64,000 nucleotides of DNA, from contig CASFBK010000002.1 in NCBI GenBank assembly GCA_949292785.1, forward strand, positions 124,001 to 188,000. The letters are read 5' to 3'. This DNA is from an uncultured Eubacteriales bacterium. Its GTDB lineage: Bacteria > Bacillota > Clostridia > Lachnospirales > Lachnospiraceae. The notes beneath the pieces were generated by a model. That model was not told the origin of the DNA and did not search any database. It was given only the letters and a program-made list of their open reading frames with translations. The translations under genes and the position numbers were made by a program. This document shows positions 1 to 9,524 of this stretch, piece by piece (the stretch's first letter is position 1; each line of letters starts with the position of its first letter).

Positions 1-13
1 CGGTAAGGAATTT

Positions 14-340
14 ATGAAGATATTCCGTAAGCTGAAGGGAATCCCGGAGCCGGAGGAAAAGACAGAAGCGGAAAAAGCAGCAGAGGAATTACAGGCAGAA
101 GAGAAACTGGCAGAAGAGAAGCTGGCAGAAGAAAAACAGGCAGAAGAGCTGACCGAACAAGCTGTGATATATATGCAACCGCTAGAAGAAGCGGCGGAAG
201 AGGTAGAATGGCCGAAGGAAATAGATTTACCTAAAGAAGTAGATTTGCCAAAAGAAGTACGGACAGAGAAAGAAGAGAGTTCTTCAGAGTCCAAGGAAGA
301 TGAGGATTATCTGGATAAATTATTAAAAGGAATGAAATAA
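14..340 (+). CDS. Glu/Ala/Lys-rich low-complexity protein, possibly 5'-truncated
   Basis: Not recognised. A 108-residue highly acidic protein built of imperfect AEEKLAEEK-type repeats (residues about 18-45) and a [10 protein letters not shown] repeat (about 70-82), ending in a short [11 protein letters not shown] tail. The frame stays open to the left edge (Gly-Lys-Glu-Phe before the Met), and the only Shine-Dalgarno-like sequence (AAGGAA) sits just 3 bases from the ATG. The real gene may therefore begin outside the window and this may be its disordered C-terminus. Its TAA overlaps the uvrC ATG (TAATG), which indicates translational coupling and one operon. No enzymatic motif is visible. Confidence 0.5.
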   Translation: MKIFRKLKGIPEPEEKTEAEKAAEELQAEEKLAEEKLAEEKQAEELTEQAVIYMQPLEEAAEEVEWPKEIDLPKEVDLPKEVRTEKEESSSESKEDEDYLDKLLKGMK

Positions 341-2208
341 TGTTTGATATTCAGGAAGAATTGAAAAAGCTCCCACAGAAGCCGGGAGTATATATCATGC
401 ATGATGCACAGGATACGATTATCTATATCGGAAAGGCAGTAAGCCTTCGAAATCGTGTCCGTCAGTACTTTCGCCCCAGCCATAACGAGGGGATTCGCAA
501 GGACCAGATGGTAAAGCAGATTGCAAGATTCGAGTATATCATTACAGATTCTGAACTGGAAGCCTTGATTTTGGAATGTAACTTAATTAAGGAGCACAGA
601 CCGAAATATAATACGATGTTGCGGGATGACAAGTCATATCCCTATATTAGAGTGACCCTGGGAGAAGCTTTTCCCAGAGTCCTCTTTTCACGTCAGATGA
701 AAAAAGATAAGTCCCGTTATTTTGGTCCATATACCAGCGCAGGAGCGGTAAAGGACACCATAGAGCTCTTAAGGAAAATCTATCAGCTGCGTACCTGCAA
801 CCGTTCTCTTCCCAAAGATACGGGAAAGGACAGACCATGTCTCAATTATCATATTCACCAATGCATGGCGCCTTGTCAGGGATATATCAGCCAGGAAGCG
901 TATCGCGAAAGGATTGACAAGGCAATAGAGTTTTTAAATGGAAACTATCAGCCGGTGTTGAAAGAATTAGAAGAGAAAATGCAGCAGGCATCGGAAAATC
1001 TGGAATTCGAAAAAGCGATTGAGTATCGGGAACTTTTAAATAGTGTCAAACAGATAGCACAGAAACAGAAGATTACTAATTCTGATGGAGAAGATAAGGA
1101 TATTATTGCTATGGCAGCGGATGAAGAGGATGCAGTGGTACAGGTATTCTTTGTGCGGGATGGCAAGCTGATTGGAAGAGACCATTTCCATGTGAGAATT
1201 GGTGGTGGAGATACCCATAGTCAGGTATTGGCTGAATTTCTAAAGCAGTTTTATGCAGGAACCCCTTTTATTCCCAGGGAAATTATGCTTCCTCAGGAAA
1301 TCGAAGAAGCGGAAGTGATTAGCCAGTGGCTGACAGAAAAACGTGGACAAAAAGTATATATTCGTGTACCCAAAAAGGGAACGAAGGAAAAACTGGTAGA
1401 ACTGGCAGGAAAAAATGCAGCCATGGTCTTAAGCCAGGATAAGGAAAAAATCAAGCGAGAAGAAGGAAGAACCATAGGGGCGCTGAAAGAAATTGCCGCA
1501 TTGCTGGATATGGAGGGATTGAACCGCATTGAGGCATTTGATATTTCCAACATCAACGGGTTTGAAACCGTGGGTTCCATGATTGTGTATGAAAAGGGAA
1601 AACCAAAGCGCAGCGACTACCGTAAGTTCAAGCTTCGTACCGTAACCAGACCGGATGACTACGGTTCCATGTACGAGGTGCTTACCAGAAGATTTACCCA
1701 TGGTATGAAAGAACAGGCGGAGCGTAAGGAACGCAAGCTGGAGCAGGAATATGGAAGCTTTACCCGCTTTCCGGATTTAATTATGATGGATGGCGGAAAG
1801 GGTCAGGTAAATGTGGCATTACGGGTGTTAGAAGAGCTTCGGTTAAACATCCCTGTGTGTGGTATGGTAAAGGACGATAATCACCGGACCCGGGGACTTT
1901 ACTATAACAATCAGGAGATTCCAATTGAAAAAAGCAGTGAGGGCTTTAAATTGATTACCAGAGTACAGGATGAAGCGCACCGATTTGCTATTGAATATCA
2001 CCGTTCCCTGCGAAGCAAAGAACAGGTACACTCTGTATTAGATGACATTCCGGGGATTGGACCGGCACGAAGAAAAGCTTTGATGCGCCGATTTTTGTCA
2101 TTGGATGCCATAAGAGAGGCGGATGTAGAAACACTGGCACAGGTAGATGCCATGAATGAGCAGTCTGCACAGGCTGTTTATGATTTTTTTCATTCCGCAG
2201 GCAGTTGA
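340..2208 (+). CDS. uvrC: Excinuclease ABC subunit C (UvrC)
   Basis: UvrC is the dual-incision nuclease of nucleotide excision repair; it is recruited by the UvrB-DNA complex and cuts on both sides of the lesion. The 622-residue protein has the full order: GIY-YIG nuclease ([11 protein letters not shown] then [13 protein letters not shown], about residues 14-92), a UVR motif that contacts UvrB ([12 protein letters not shown], about 215-230), the RNase H-like 5' nuclease domain ([20 protein letters not shown], about 395) and a C-terminal helix-hairpin-helix ([18 protein letters not shown], about 570). Length is normal for Firmicutes. The ATG overlaps the preceding stop codon. Confidence 0.98.
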   Translation: MFDIQEELKKLPQKPGVYIMHDAQDTIIYIGKAVSLRNRVRQYFRPSHNEGIRKDQMVKQIARFEYIITDSELEALILECNLIKEHRPKYNTMLRDDKSYPYIRVTLGEAFPRVLFSRQMKKDKSRYFGPYTSAGAVKDTIELLRKIYQLRTCNRSLPKDTGKDRPCLNYHIHQCMAPCQGYISQEAYRERIDKAIEFLNGNYQPVLKELEEKMQQASENLEFEKAIEYRELLNSVKQIAQKQKITNSDGEDKDIIAMAADEEDAVVQVFFVRDGKLIGRDHFHVRIGGGDTHSQVLAEFLKQFYAGTPFIPREIMLPQEIEEAEVISQWLTEKRGQKVYIRVPKKGTKEKLVELAGKNAAMVLSQDKEKIKREEGRTIGALKEIAALLDMEGLNRIEAFDISNINGFETVGSMIVYEKGKPKRSDYRKFKLRTVTRPDDYGSMYEVLTRRFTHGMKEQAERKERKLEQEYGSFTRFPDLIMMDGGKGQVNVALRVLEELRLNIPVCGMVKDDNHRTRGLYYNNQEIPIEKSSEGFKLITRVQDEAHRFAIEYHRSLRSKEQVHSVLDDIPGIGPARRKALMRRFLSLDAIREADVETLAQVDAMNEQSAQAVYDFFHSAGS

Positions 2209-2233
2209 AGAAGCCCGCTTTCTATGGTAAAAT
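2205..2233 (+). promoter_or_regulatory. Sigma-A-type promoter for hprK
   Basis: TTGAAG (2205-2210), a 17-base spacer and TAAAAT (2228-2233). The -35 overlaps the uvrC stop codon, so hprK and downstream genes probably have their own start. Found by eye only. Confidence 0.5.
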
Positions 2234-2286
2234 AAACAGTAGCGCATAAATAAAATCTGGTAAAAATACCCAAGAAGGAGAAGCAT

Positions 2287-3219
2287 ATGAAAGGTGTAAG
2301 TATAAAGAAAATTGTTGATAAGATGAATTTAAAATCCCTGAATCCGGAAGTGGATGTAAAGGACAGATATGTGACCATAGCGGATGTGAATCGCCCCGCA
2401 TTACAGTTGTCGGGATATTTTGAATACTTTGAGAAGAACAGAATTCAGATTATTGGTATGGTGGAATACACCTATTTACAAAAGTTAAGCGAAGATGAGA
2501 AACTGAGTGTATACAAAGAATTCCTTTCTTATGATATTCCGTGTGTGATTTTCTGCCGTAATCTGGAACCGGATGAAGCGCTGTTAAGAATTGCAGGCGA
2601 GGAAAAGATACCGGTATTATCTACAGATTATGGAACATCTACCTTTATGGCAGAGCTGATTTACTATTTGAGTGAAGAATTGGCGCCATGCATTTCCATT
2701 CACGGTGTATTGGTAGATGTATACGGAGAAGGACTTTTGATTACCGGTGAAAGCGGAATCGGAAAGAGCGAGGCTGCGCTGGAGCTGATTCGAAGAGGAC
2801 ATCGTCTGGTAAGTGATGACGTGGTAGAAATCCGTAAAATCAACGAGCATACCCTGGTGGGAACGGCACCGGATATTACCCGCTACTTCATTGAATTGCG
2901 TGGTATCGGTATTATTGATGTAAAAACATTGTTTGGTGTAGAATGTGTAAAAGAAAAGCAGAATATCGATTTGGTCATCAAACTGGAAGACTGGAAGAAA
3001 GAAAACGAATATGACCGTCTGGGACTGGAAGAGGAATATACAGAATTCCTTGGTAATAAGGTAGTATGTCATTCTCTGCCGATTCGTCCGGGGCGTAACT
3101 TAGCAGTCATCTGTGAGACGGCAGCAGTAAACCACAGACAAAAGAAGATGGGATATAATGCTGCGCAGGAATTATATCGCCGTGTACAGGCAAACCTACA
3201 GAAAGATGAGGAAAAATAA
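2287..3219 (+). CDS. hprK: HPr kinase/phosphorylase
   Basis: Bifunctional enzyme that phosphorylates HPr of the sugar phosphotransferase system on its regulatory serine and also removes that phosphate, setting carbon catabolite repression in Firmicutes. The 310-residue protein shows the N-terminal domain, a conserved His in SIHGVLVDVYG, the Walker A loop GESGIGKSEAALEL (about 152-165), and the HPrK signature IELRGIGIIDVKTLFGV. The start is supported by AAGAAGGAG upstream. Probably the first gene of a transcript that continues into the aminopeptidase, murB, rapZ and whiA. Confidence 0.97.
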   Translation: MKGVSIKKIVDKMNLKSLNPEVDVKDRYVTIADVNRPALQLSGYFEYFEKNRIQIIGMVEYTYLQKLSEDEKLSVYKEFLSYDIPCVIFCRNLEPDEALLRIAGEEKIPVLSTDYGTSTFMAELIYYLSEELAPCISIHGVLVDVYGEGLLITGESGIGKSEAALELIRRGHRLVSDDVVEIRKINEHTLVGTAPDITRYFIELRGIGIIDVKTLFGVECVKEKQNIDLVIKLEDWKKENEYDRLGLEEEYTEFLGNKVVCHSLPIRPGRNLAVICETAAVNHRQKKMGYNAAQELYRRVQANLQKDEEK

Positions 3220-3251
3220 GACATAATAAAACTTGGAAAAGAGGAACTGGA

Positions 3252-4646
3252 ATGGAAAGAAAGAATGCATGGGAAAAGTATCCGGAAGGAAAGAGAGAAG
3301 AAGTATTTACTTTTGCAGAAGGATATAAGAAGTTTATCTCCGATTGTAAAACAGAACGGGAGTGTGTCAATGAACTGGTGGCACAGGCAAAAGCGGCAGG
3401 CTTTGAAAATCTAAAGGATGTTATTGCAGCCGGAAAGACCATAAAGACCGGGGATAAAATATATGCAGAAAATATGGGCAAGATGCTGGCACTGTTTGTT
3501 ATCGGAAAACAGCCGCTGGAAAAGGGAATGAACATTCTCGGGGCTCACATTGATTCTCCAAGACTGGATTTAAAGCAGAATCCTTTATATGAAGATACCG
3601 ATATGGCTCTGTTAGATACCCATTATTATGGCGGTGTAAAGAAGTATCAGTGGGTGACGCTTCCACTGGCGCTGCATGGTGTTGTGGTAAAGAAGGATGG
3701 AACTGTCATTAATGTATGTGTAGGAGAAAAGGAAGATGACCCGGTATTCGGTATCAGTGATCTGTTAATCCATCTTGCAGGCGAGCAGATGGACAAGAAA
3801 GCAGCTAAAGTAATCGAAGGCGAGCAGCTTGACGTATTAGTGGGAAGTATTCCGTTTTTAAATGAAAAGGAAAAAGAAAAGACCAAAGATGCAGTAAAAG
3901 TAAATGTGTTAAATATCTTAAAAGAGCAATATAATATAGAGGAAGATGATTTCCTTTCCGCAGAAATTGAAGTAGTACCGGCAGGAAAGGCAAGAGACTA
4001 TGGATTTGACCGCAGTATGATTATGGGATATGGTCATGATGACAGAGTATGCGCATACCCATCCTTTGTGGCTGCCGTAGAAGCAGGGACTTGTGAAAAG
4101 ACAAGCGTGTGCCTTCTGGTAGACAAGGAAGAAATCGGAAGCGTAGGAGCAACCGGTATGCAGTCTAAGTTCTTTTCTTATGCAGTGGCAGAGATTTTAG
4201 AAGCAATGGGCGGATATCACCAGATTGCATTTAACCGTGCCATGGAAAATTCCAAGGTGCTTTCTTCTGACGTAAGTGCGGCATATGACCCGTTGTATGC
4301 TTCCGTTATGGAGAAAAAGAATGCGGCTTATTTCGGAAAAGGACTGGTGTTCAACAAATATACAGGTTCCAGAGGAAAAGGCGGCTCGAATGATGCCAAT
4401 CCGGAATATATGGCAGAGTTGCGCAAAATCATGGATGACAATGACGTAGCATTCCAGACGTCCGAACTTGGAAAGGTAGACCAGGGCGGCGGCGGAACCA
4501 TTGCCTATATCCTGGCAAACTACAATATGTCTGTGATTGACAGCGGAGTAGCAGTATTGAACATGCATGCTCCGTGGGAAATTATCAGTAAAGTAGATTT
4601 ATATGAAGCAAAACGCGGTTACGCGGCATTTTTGAAAGAGGCATAA
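3252..4646 (+). CDS. M18 family zinc aminopeptidase
   Basis: Cytosolic aminopeptidase of the M18 (aminopeptidase I) family, 464 residues, which removes N-terminal residues from peptides with a two-metal centre. Visible family motifs include the metal-ligand region GAHIDSPRLDLKQN (about 97-110), the catalytic Glu region DKEEIGSVGATGMQS (about 295-309) and the late metal-binding His in LNMHAPWEI near the C-terminus. Length fits bacterial M18 enzymes. RBS GAGGA lies upstream. Its stop codon directly abuts the murB ATG (TAA-ATG), so the two are co-translated. Confidence 0.93.
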   Translation: MERKNAWEKYPEGKREEVFTFAEGYKKFISDCKTERECVNELVAQAKAAGFENLKDVIAAGKTIKTGDKIYAENMGKMLALFVIGKQPLEKGMNILGAHIDSPRLDLKQNPLYEDTDMALLDTHYYGGVKKYQWVTLPLALHGVVVKKDGTVINVCVGEKEDDPVFGISDLLIHLAGEQMDKKAAKVIEGEQLDVLVGSIPFLNEKEKEKTKDAVKVNVLNILKEQYNIEEDDFLSAEIEVVPAGKARDYGFDRSMIMGYGHDDRVCAYPSFVAAVEAGTCEKTSVCLLVDKEEIGSVGATGMQSKFFSYAVAEILEAMGGYHQIAFNRAMENSKVLSSDVSAAYDPLYASVMEKKNAAYFGKGLVFNKYTGSRGKGGSNDANPEYMAELRKIMDDNDVAFQTSELGKVDQGGGGTIAYILANYNMSVIDSGVAVLNMHAPWEIISKVDLYEAKRGYAAFLKEA

Positions 4647-5555
4647 ATGAATCCAACATTTTTAGAAGCATTACAGAAGATATTGGAAAAAGAACAATAT
4701 AAAGTCAATGAACCAATGAGCAGTCACATTACCTTCCGGGTGGGAGGTAATGCTGATTGCTATGTAAATCCATCGGTAGCACAGTTGCCTCAGGTCATTG
4801 CGCTGTGCCGGCAGTTTGAGATTCCCTGGATGATTATTGGAAATGGAAGTAATCTTCTGGTAAGTGATAAGGGAATTCGCGGCGTTGTGATTGAAATGGG
4901 CAAATATGCGGCAAAAGTGGATGTGACAGGAGACAAGGTAACTGCAGAAGCCGGAGCTATGTTAGCGGCAGTGGCAAAGCAGGCAGCAAGAGCAGGACTG
5001 TCCGGAATGGAATTTGCCTCCGGAATACCGGGAACCATAGGTGGAGCAGTTGTTATGAATGCAGGCGCTTATGGGGGAGAAATGAAGGATATCATAACGG
5101 CGGTAACAGTGCTTACCAAGGCAGGAGAACAAAAAAAGCTCTCCTTAGAGGAGCTGGAGCTGTCTTATCGTCATAGCTGTATTCCGAAGAATGAGTATAT
5201 TGTGTTACAGGCGGAACTAAAGCTTTTCCCGGAGGAAAAAGAAAAAATAGAAGCGCGGATGGAAGAACTTAAAATTCAGCGTGTGACCAAGCAGCCTCTG
5301 GAATATCCAAGTGCAGGAAGTACTTTTAAACGTCCGGAAGGTTATTTTGCAGGAAAACTGATACAGGACGCAGAACTTCGCGGATTCCAGGTAGGCGGAG
5401 CCCAGGTGTCAGAAAAACATTGCGGCTTTGTCATCAATAAAGACCATGCAACCGCTTCGGATATTGACAATTTGATAAAAGAAGTGCAGCATAGGGTGGA
5501 AGATAAGTTCGGTGTAAGACTGGAGACAGAAGTAAAGTACATCGGAGAGTTTTAG
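4647..5555 (+). CDS. murB: UDP-N-acetylenolpyruvoylglucosamine reductase (MurB)
   Basis: FAD enzyme that uses NADPH to reduce UDP-GlcNAc-enolpyruvate to UDP-MurNAc, the second committed step of peptidoglycan precursor synthesis in the cytosol. The 302-residue protein has the FAD-binding motifs GNGSNLLVSDKGIRGVVI and EFASGIPGTIGGAVVMNAGA, and the C-terminal substrate domain with YPSAGSTFKRP (catalytic Ser) and SEKHCGFVIN. Starts immediately after the aminopeptidase stop and is followed by rapZ after 13 bases. The murB-rapZ-whiA order is common in Clostridia. Confidence 0.97.
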   Translation: MNPTFLEALQKILEKEQYKVNEPMSSHITFRVGGNADCYVNPSVAQLPQVIALCRQFEIPWMIIGNGSNLLVSDKGIRGVVIEMGKYAAKVDVTGDKVTAEAGAMLAAVAKQAARAGLSGMEFASGIPGTIGGAVVMNAGAYGGEMKDIITAVTVLTKAGEQKKLSLEELELSYRHSCIPKNEYIVLQAELKLFPEEKEKIEARMEELKIQRVTKQPLEYPSAGSTFKRPEGYFAGKLIQDAELRGFQVGGAQVSEKHCGFVINKDHATASDIDNLIKEVQHRVEDKFGVRLETEVKYIGEF

Positions 5556-5568
5556 AGGAGGAAATGCA

Positions 5569-6444
5569 GTGAAGTTTGTAATTTTGACAGGGATGTCCGG
5601 GGCTGGCAAAAGTACCGCATTAAAGATGATGGAAGATATGGGATATTTTTGTGTAGACAACCTTCCCATTGCATTGATTGAAAAGTTTGCGGAGCTGGCA
5701 GCAATGCCAAGCTCCAAATTACAGAGAGTGGCAGTTGGAATTGATATCAGAAGCGGACAGCGGTTAGAAGGACTGCAGGACGTTTTAGATAATCTTAGAA
5801 AAAATGGAAAAGAATTCGAGATTCTCTATATGGATTCTACCGATGAAGTGCTGGTAAAACGATATAAAGAGACCAGAAGAACGCATCCCCTGTCCGGCGG
5901 AGAAAGAGTGGACAAGGGAATTGCCTTAGAACGCACTCAGATGGAATTCTTAAAAAAACAGGCAGATTATATTTTAGATACCAGTAATATGCTGACCAGA
6001 GAATTAAAAGCAGAGCTGGAAAAGATTTTCGTGCAGAATCAGGATTATAAAAATCTCTTTATAACCATTGTTTCCTTCGGATTCAAATACGGAATTCCGA
6101 CGGATTCTGATTTGGTATTTGATGTGCGTTTTCTGCCAAACCCCTATTATGTAGAGGGGCTTCGGACCAAAACAGGAAACGATAAGGAAATACAGGACTT
6201 TGTAATGCAGTATGAGGAAGCGGCGACGTTTTTAAATAAGCTGGAGGACATGCTCAAATTTCTGATACCCAATTATATTGATGAAGGAAAAACACAGTTA
6301 GTCATCAGTATTGGCTGTACCGGTGGAAAGCATCGGTCTGTAACGCTGGCAAACGAATTGTATCACAGACTGGAAAATGAAAAAGAATTCGGAATTAAGA
6401 TTGAGCATAGAGATATCGAAAAGGATGCAATGAGGAGGAATTGA
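5569..6444 (+). CDS. rapZ: RapZ/YvcJ family RNase adapter / nucleotide-binding protein
   Basis: P-loop ATP/GTP-binding protein of the RapZ (YvcJ) family, 291 residues. In E. coli RapZ couples sensing of glucosamine-6-phosphate to decay of the GlmZ small RNA; in Firmicutes the role is less clear. Walker A is GMSGAGKST (residues 8-16), and the conserved C-terminal domain has GCTGGKHRSV. Start codon is GTG at 5569, chosen because GAGGAGG lies 8 bases upstream and the N-terminus MKFVILTGMSG matches the family. Followed by whiA with a 2-base gap. Confidence 0.93.
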   Translation: MKFVILTGMSGAGKSTALKMMEDMGYFCVDNLPIALIEKFAELAAMPSSKLQRVAVGIDIRSGQRLEGLQDVLDNLRKNGKEFEILYMDSTDEVLVKRYKETRRTHPLSGGERVDKGIALERTQMEFLKKQADYILDTSNMLTRELKAELEKIFVQNQDYKNLFITIVSFGFKYGIPTDSDLVFDVRFLPNPYYVEGLRTKTGNDKEIQDFVMQYEEAATFLNKLEDMLKFLIPNYIDEGKTQLVISIGCTGGKHRSVTLANELYHRLENEKEFGIKIEHRDIEKDAMRRN

Positions 6445-6446
6445 CA

Positions 6447-7391
6447 ATGTCTTTTTCCGGTGAAGTAAAAGAGGAATTGTCCCGCCAGTTTCAAAAGAGC
6501 AGACATTGCCAAATCGCAGAAATAGCAGCTATTTTAGGCTTTGCGGGAAAGCTGGAAGAAGAATCTGTGCTGCGGGTATATACAGAGAATCTGTCATTGG
6601 CGAGAAAATATTTCATGTTGATGAAGAAAACCTTTCATGCAGAAGTGAAAATTACAGTAAGGCAAGGCGGCTATCTTCAAAAAAGCCGTATTTTTGTGAT
6701 TTCGTTGACACAGCCCGAAGAAGTAAAGAAAGTTCTTCAGGCAGTGAAGTGGCAGGAAGGAACCGGAAAGGATATTCGGGGAGAGGAGCTTGTAAACGGC
6801 TTGCTGGTGCAGAATGCCTGTTGTAAAAGAGCATTTATCCGGGGGGCATTTTTAAGCGCAGGTTCCATGAGTGACCCGGAAAAATCCTATCATTTTGAAA
6901 TTGTATGTACTTCGGAAGAAAAAGCGATGCAGCTGATGGAAATCATTAATAGCTTTGATATAGATGCGAAAATCGTACAGAGAAAAAAGAATTATGTGGT
7001 ATATGTAAAAGAAGGGGCGCAGATTGTGGATATGCTGGGCATTATGGAAGCACATGTGGCATTGATGAATCTGGAGAATGTACGCATTTTAAAGGAGATG
7101 CGCAATTCTGTAAACCGTCAGGTGAATTGTGAGACAGCAAATATCAATAAAACGGTAAATGCAGCAGTAAAGCAGATAGAAGATATTAATTATATTGAAG
7201 AAACGGTAGGATTGAGCAGCCTTCCGGAAAATCTTCAGGAGATTGCAGAGGTAAGGCTTAAGTATCCGGAAGCGGCATTGAAGGAACTTGGAACTTTTCT
7301 GGAACCCGCAGTGGGGAAGTCGGGAGTAAATCACCGGCTGCGTAAATTATGCGAGATTGCAGAAGAGATAAGAGAAAAAGCAAAGGGATAA
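6447..7391 (+). CDS. whiA: WhiA-family DNA-binding protein
   Basis: WhiA is a DNA-binding protein with an N-terminal domain related to LAGLIDADG homing endonucleases and a C-terminal helix-turn-helix; it acts in sporulation septation in Streptomyces and in division/chromosome segregation in Bacillus. The 314-residue protein begins MSFSGEVKEELSRQ, the usual WhiA start; an in-frame TTG 6 bases upstream is too close to the GAGGAGGA site to be the start. The C-terminal region around LSSLPENLQEIAEVRLKYPE and GKSGVNHRLRKL carries the HTH. Lies 2 bases after rapZ. Confidence 0.95.
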   Translation: MSFSGEVKEELSRQFQKSRHCQIAEIAAILGFAGKLEEESVLRVYTENLSLARKYFMLMKKTFHAEVKITVRQGGYLQKSRIFVISLTQPEEVKKVLQAVKWQEGTGKDIRGEELVNGLLVQNACCKRAFIRGAFLSAGSMSDPEKSYHFEIVCTSEEKAMQLMEIINSFDIDAKIVQRKKNYVVYVKEGAQIVDMLGIMEAHVALMNLENVRILKEMRNSVNRQVNCETANINKTVNAAVKQIEDINYIEETVGLSSLPENLQEIAEVRLKYPEAALKELGTFLEPAVGKSGVNHRLRKLCEIAEEIREKAKG

Positions 7392-7409
7392 AGGAGTTTA
7401 AGGGTAGGG

Positions 7410-8330
7410 ATGAAAAAGAAGAAGCTTTTATTTGTGTTAAATCCTTTTTCGGGAAAAGGACAGATTAAGAATAAGCTGCTGGATATTATAGACATTTTTG
7501 TAAAAAATGGGTATCAAGTTACGGTTCATACCACACAATGTCCGCAGGATGCCATGAATCTGGTAGAAGAAAAAGCGGGAAAATATGATTTGATTGTGTG
7601 CAGTGGTGGCGATGGAACTTTGGATGAGACCGTAACCGGAATGATGCGTAGAGAGAACAGAGTACCCATTGGATATATTCCGGCGGGAAGCACCAATGAT
7701 TTTGCCGGCTCCCTTAAGATACCAAAGAAGATGGAAAAGGCGGCAGAAATAGTGGTAGAGGGTGTGCCCTTTGCCTGTGATATCGGAAGCTTTAATGGAG
7801 ATTATTTTGTATACATAGCAGCCTTTGGATTATTTACGGATGTATCCTATGGGACAAGCCAGGAACTGAAAAACCGTATTGGACATGCGGCATATATTCT
7901 GGAAGGATTAAAACGTCTTCCTGCAATACAGTCTTTTCATATGAAAGTAGAATACGAAGATCAGATGATAGAAGATGACTTTGTTTATGGAATGGTAAGT
8001 AACTCCACTTCTGCCGGAGGATTTAAGAATATTACCGGAAAAGATGTGAAGTTGGACGATGGTATGTTTGAGGTGACCTTGATTCGTATGCCTAAAAATC
8101 CTTTGGAATTAAATGAAATTATTGCAACTCTTACCAATATGAGAGGAAGTACCGAATATATTTATTCCTTTAAGGCGGATAAGATTAAATGTATTTCAGA
8201 AGAAGAGATTCCCTGGACATTGGATGGGGAATATGGCGGAAGTCACAAAGAAGTTGTAATTCAGAATGAAAAACAGGCAGTCCAGCTTATGGTAAAAGCA
8301 GATGCCAAATTCCTTCCAAAACAGTCATAG
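7410..8330 (+). CDS. YegS/DagK-type lipid (diacylglycerol) kinase-like protein
   Basis: Member of the diacylglycerol kinase catalytic-domain family (YegS/DgkB/BmrU), 306 residues. These enzymes phosphorylate a lipid alcohol, often diacylglycerol, at the membrane. Seen in the sequence are NPFSGKGQIKNKL (residues 10-22), the nucleotide-binding CSGGDGTLDETVTGMM (about 67-82) and IPAGSTNDFAGSL (about 91-103). Substrate cannot be told from sequence; DgkB recycles the glycerolipid released by lipoteichoic acid synthesis in Bacillus, so a membrane-lipid role is likely. Last gene of the housekeeping run. Confidence 0.88.
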   Translation: MKKKKLLFVLNPFSGKGQIKNKLLDIIDIFVKNGYQVTVHTTQCPQDAMNLVEEKAGKYDLIVCSGGDGTLDETVTGMMRRENRVPIGYIPAGSTNDFAGSLKIPKKMEKAAEIVVEGVPFACDIGSFNGDYFVYIAAFGLFTDVSYGTSQELKNRIGHAAYILEGLKRLPAIQSFHMKVEYEDQMIEDDFVYGMVSNSTSAGGFKNITGKDVKLDDGMFEVTLIRMPKNPLELNEIIATLTNMRGSTEYIYSFKADKIKCISEEEIPWTLDGEYGGSHKEVVIQNEKQAVQLMVKADAKFLPKQS

Positions 8331-8340
8331 GAAGCGCATA

Positions 8341-8357
8341 TTGGACAAATTGTCTAA
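8341..8357. repeat. Palindrome upstream of fba
   Basis: TTGGACAAATTGTCTAA: GACAA/TTGTC arms around a single A, with partly symmetric flanks. It lies about 50 bases upstream of the fba -35 element, so it is a possible operator; no known regulator consensus was recognised. Confidence 0.35.
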
Positions 8358-8406
8358 AATTTAACAAACTTAAGGATTAGATTTTGTAGTGTCTCCTCTT
8401 TCTTTT

Positions 8407-8434
8407 TTGAGAAAAATAGAGTACACTATAAGAT
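8407..8434 (+). promoter_or_regulatory. Probable fba promoter
   Basis: TTGAGA (8407-8412), 16-base spacer, TAAGAT (8429-8434). The leader to the ATG is about 50 bases and carries the RBS TGGAGGA. Confidence 0.45.
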
Positions 8435-8488
8435 AGAGCGGGTTTTCCGCAGAGTGGTTTTAATAATAAAGTAAATGGAGGAACAATT

Positions 8489-9355
8489 ATGTTAGTATCA
8501 GCAGCAGAAATGTTAAAGAAAGCAAAAGCTGGCCATTATGCAGTAGGTCAGTTCAACATCAACAACCTGGAGTGGACAAAGTCTATTTTACTTACCGCAC
8601 AGGAATTAAAATCCCCGGTTATCTTAGGTGTATCTGAAGGTGCTGGAAAATACATGACAGGATACAAGACTGTTGTAGGTATGGTAAACGGAATGATGGA
8701 AGAATTAAACATCACTGTACCGGTTGCACTTCACTTAGACCACGGCAGCTACGAAGGATGTTTAAAATGTGTAGAAGCAGGATTTTCTTCTATCATGTTT
8801 GATGGTTCCCATTACCCAATCGACGAAAACGTTGCAAAGACAACAGAATTAGTTAAGATTGCACATGACAAGGGAATGTCCATCGAAGCAGAAGTAGGTT
8901 CCATCGGTGGTGAAGAAGATGGTGTTGTAGGTGCCGGTGAATGTGCTGACCCGAACGAGTGTAAAGCAATCGCTGACCTTGGTGTAGATATGTTAGCAGC
9001 AGGTATCGGTAATATCCACGGAAAATATCCGGAAAACTGGGCAGGATTAAGCTTTGAGACATTAGATGCAGTTCAGCAGAAGACTGGAGATATGCCATTA
9101 GTACTTCATGGTGGTACAGGTATCCCGGAAGATATGATTAAGAAAGCAATCTCCTTAGGTGTTGCTAAGATTAACGTTAATACAGAGTGCCAGTTATCTT
9201 TTGCAGATGCTACCAGAAAATACATCGAAGCTGGAAAAGACTTAGAAGGAAAAGGATTTGACCCACGTAAGTTATTAGCTCCAGGTGCAGAAGCAATCAA
9301 AGCAACTGTAAAAGAAAAGATGGAATTATTCGGTTCCGTAGGAAAAGCAGAATAA
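8489..9355 (+). CDS. fba: Class II fructose-bisphosphate aldolase
   Basis: Zinc-dependent aldolase of glycolysis and gluconeogenesis: cleaves fructose 1,6-bisphosphate to dihydroxyacetone phosphate and glyceraldehyde 3-phosphate. The 288-residue protein has the metal and active-site motifs VALHLDHGSYEGC (about 75-87), SIEAEVGSIGGEEDGVVG (about 132-149), the zinc His in NIHGKYPE (about 177-184) and VLHGGTGIPE (about 205-214). Codons are more uniform and optimised than in neighbours, as expected for a highly expressed glycolytic gene. Appears monocistronic; no clear terminator immediately follows the stop. Confidence 0.96.
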   Translation: MLVSAAEMLKKAKAGHYAVGQFNINNLEWTKSILLTAQELKSPVILGVSEGAGKYMTGYKTVVGMVNGMMEELNITVPVALHLDHGSYEGCLKCVEAGFSSIMFDGSHYPIDENVAKTTELVKIAHDKGMSIEAEVGSIGGEEDGVVGAGECADPNECKAIADLGVDMLAAGIGNIHGKYPENWAGLSFETLDAVQQKTGDMPLVLHGGTGIPEDMIKKAISLGVAKINVNTECQLSFADATRKYIEAGKDLEGKGFDPRKLLAPGAEAIKATVKEKMELFGSVGKAE

Positions 9356-9450
9356 TTGCTACTTTTTAGGTATAAAAAATAATACTTTGGTACTTTTGAC
9401 GAAAAAAAGAGAAAAAATTAAGTATTTTTGGTTTGAAGTGAAAAAAATAA

Positions 9451-9486
9451 ATTTTTTCTAAAAATACTATTGATTTTTTCTAAAAA
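9451..9486. repeat. 14-bp direct repeat at the glnN promoter
   Basis: ATTTTTTCTAAAAA occurs at 9451-9464 and again at 9473-9486, a 22-base period or about two helical turns. The second copy starts inside the proposed -35 element of the glnN promoter. Placement suggests tandem binding sites for a regulator; the regulator is not identified. The surrounding 9356-9500 stretch is very AT-rich with no other feature recognised. Confidence 0.5.
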
Positions 9487-9498
9487 GTAGAGTATCTT
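9470..9498 (+). promoter_or_regulatory. Probable glnN promoter
   Basis: TTGATT (9470-9475), 17-base spacer, TATCTT (9493-9498). The predicted start near 9505 puts a terminator hairpin about 25 bases into the transcript, giving an attenuator-type leader about 150 bases long before the glnN ATG. Confidence 0.5.
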
Positions 9499-9524
9499 AA
9501 TACCAGACATAAAACAAACGTGTA

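Noticed and set aside
948-1166. Antisense open frames inside uvrC and other large genes
   Set aside because: They are shadows of strongly coding frames with no ribosome binding site or family match.
6441-6446. TTG as the whiA start
   Set aside because: It lies 1-2 bases from the ribosome binding site; the ATG at 6447 has proper spacing and gives the usual WhiA N-terminus.
9507-9523. First hairpin of a complete ANTAR target
   Set aside because: Only a 4-bp stem with a 9-base loop is possible and the loop lacks G at position 4.
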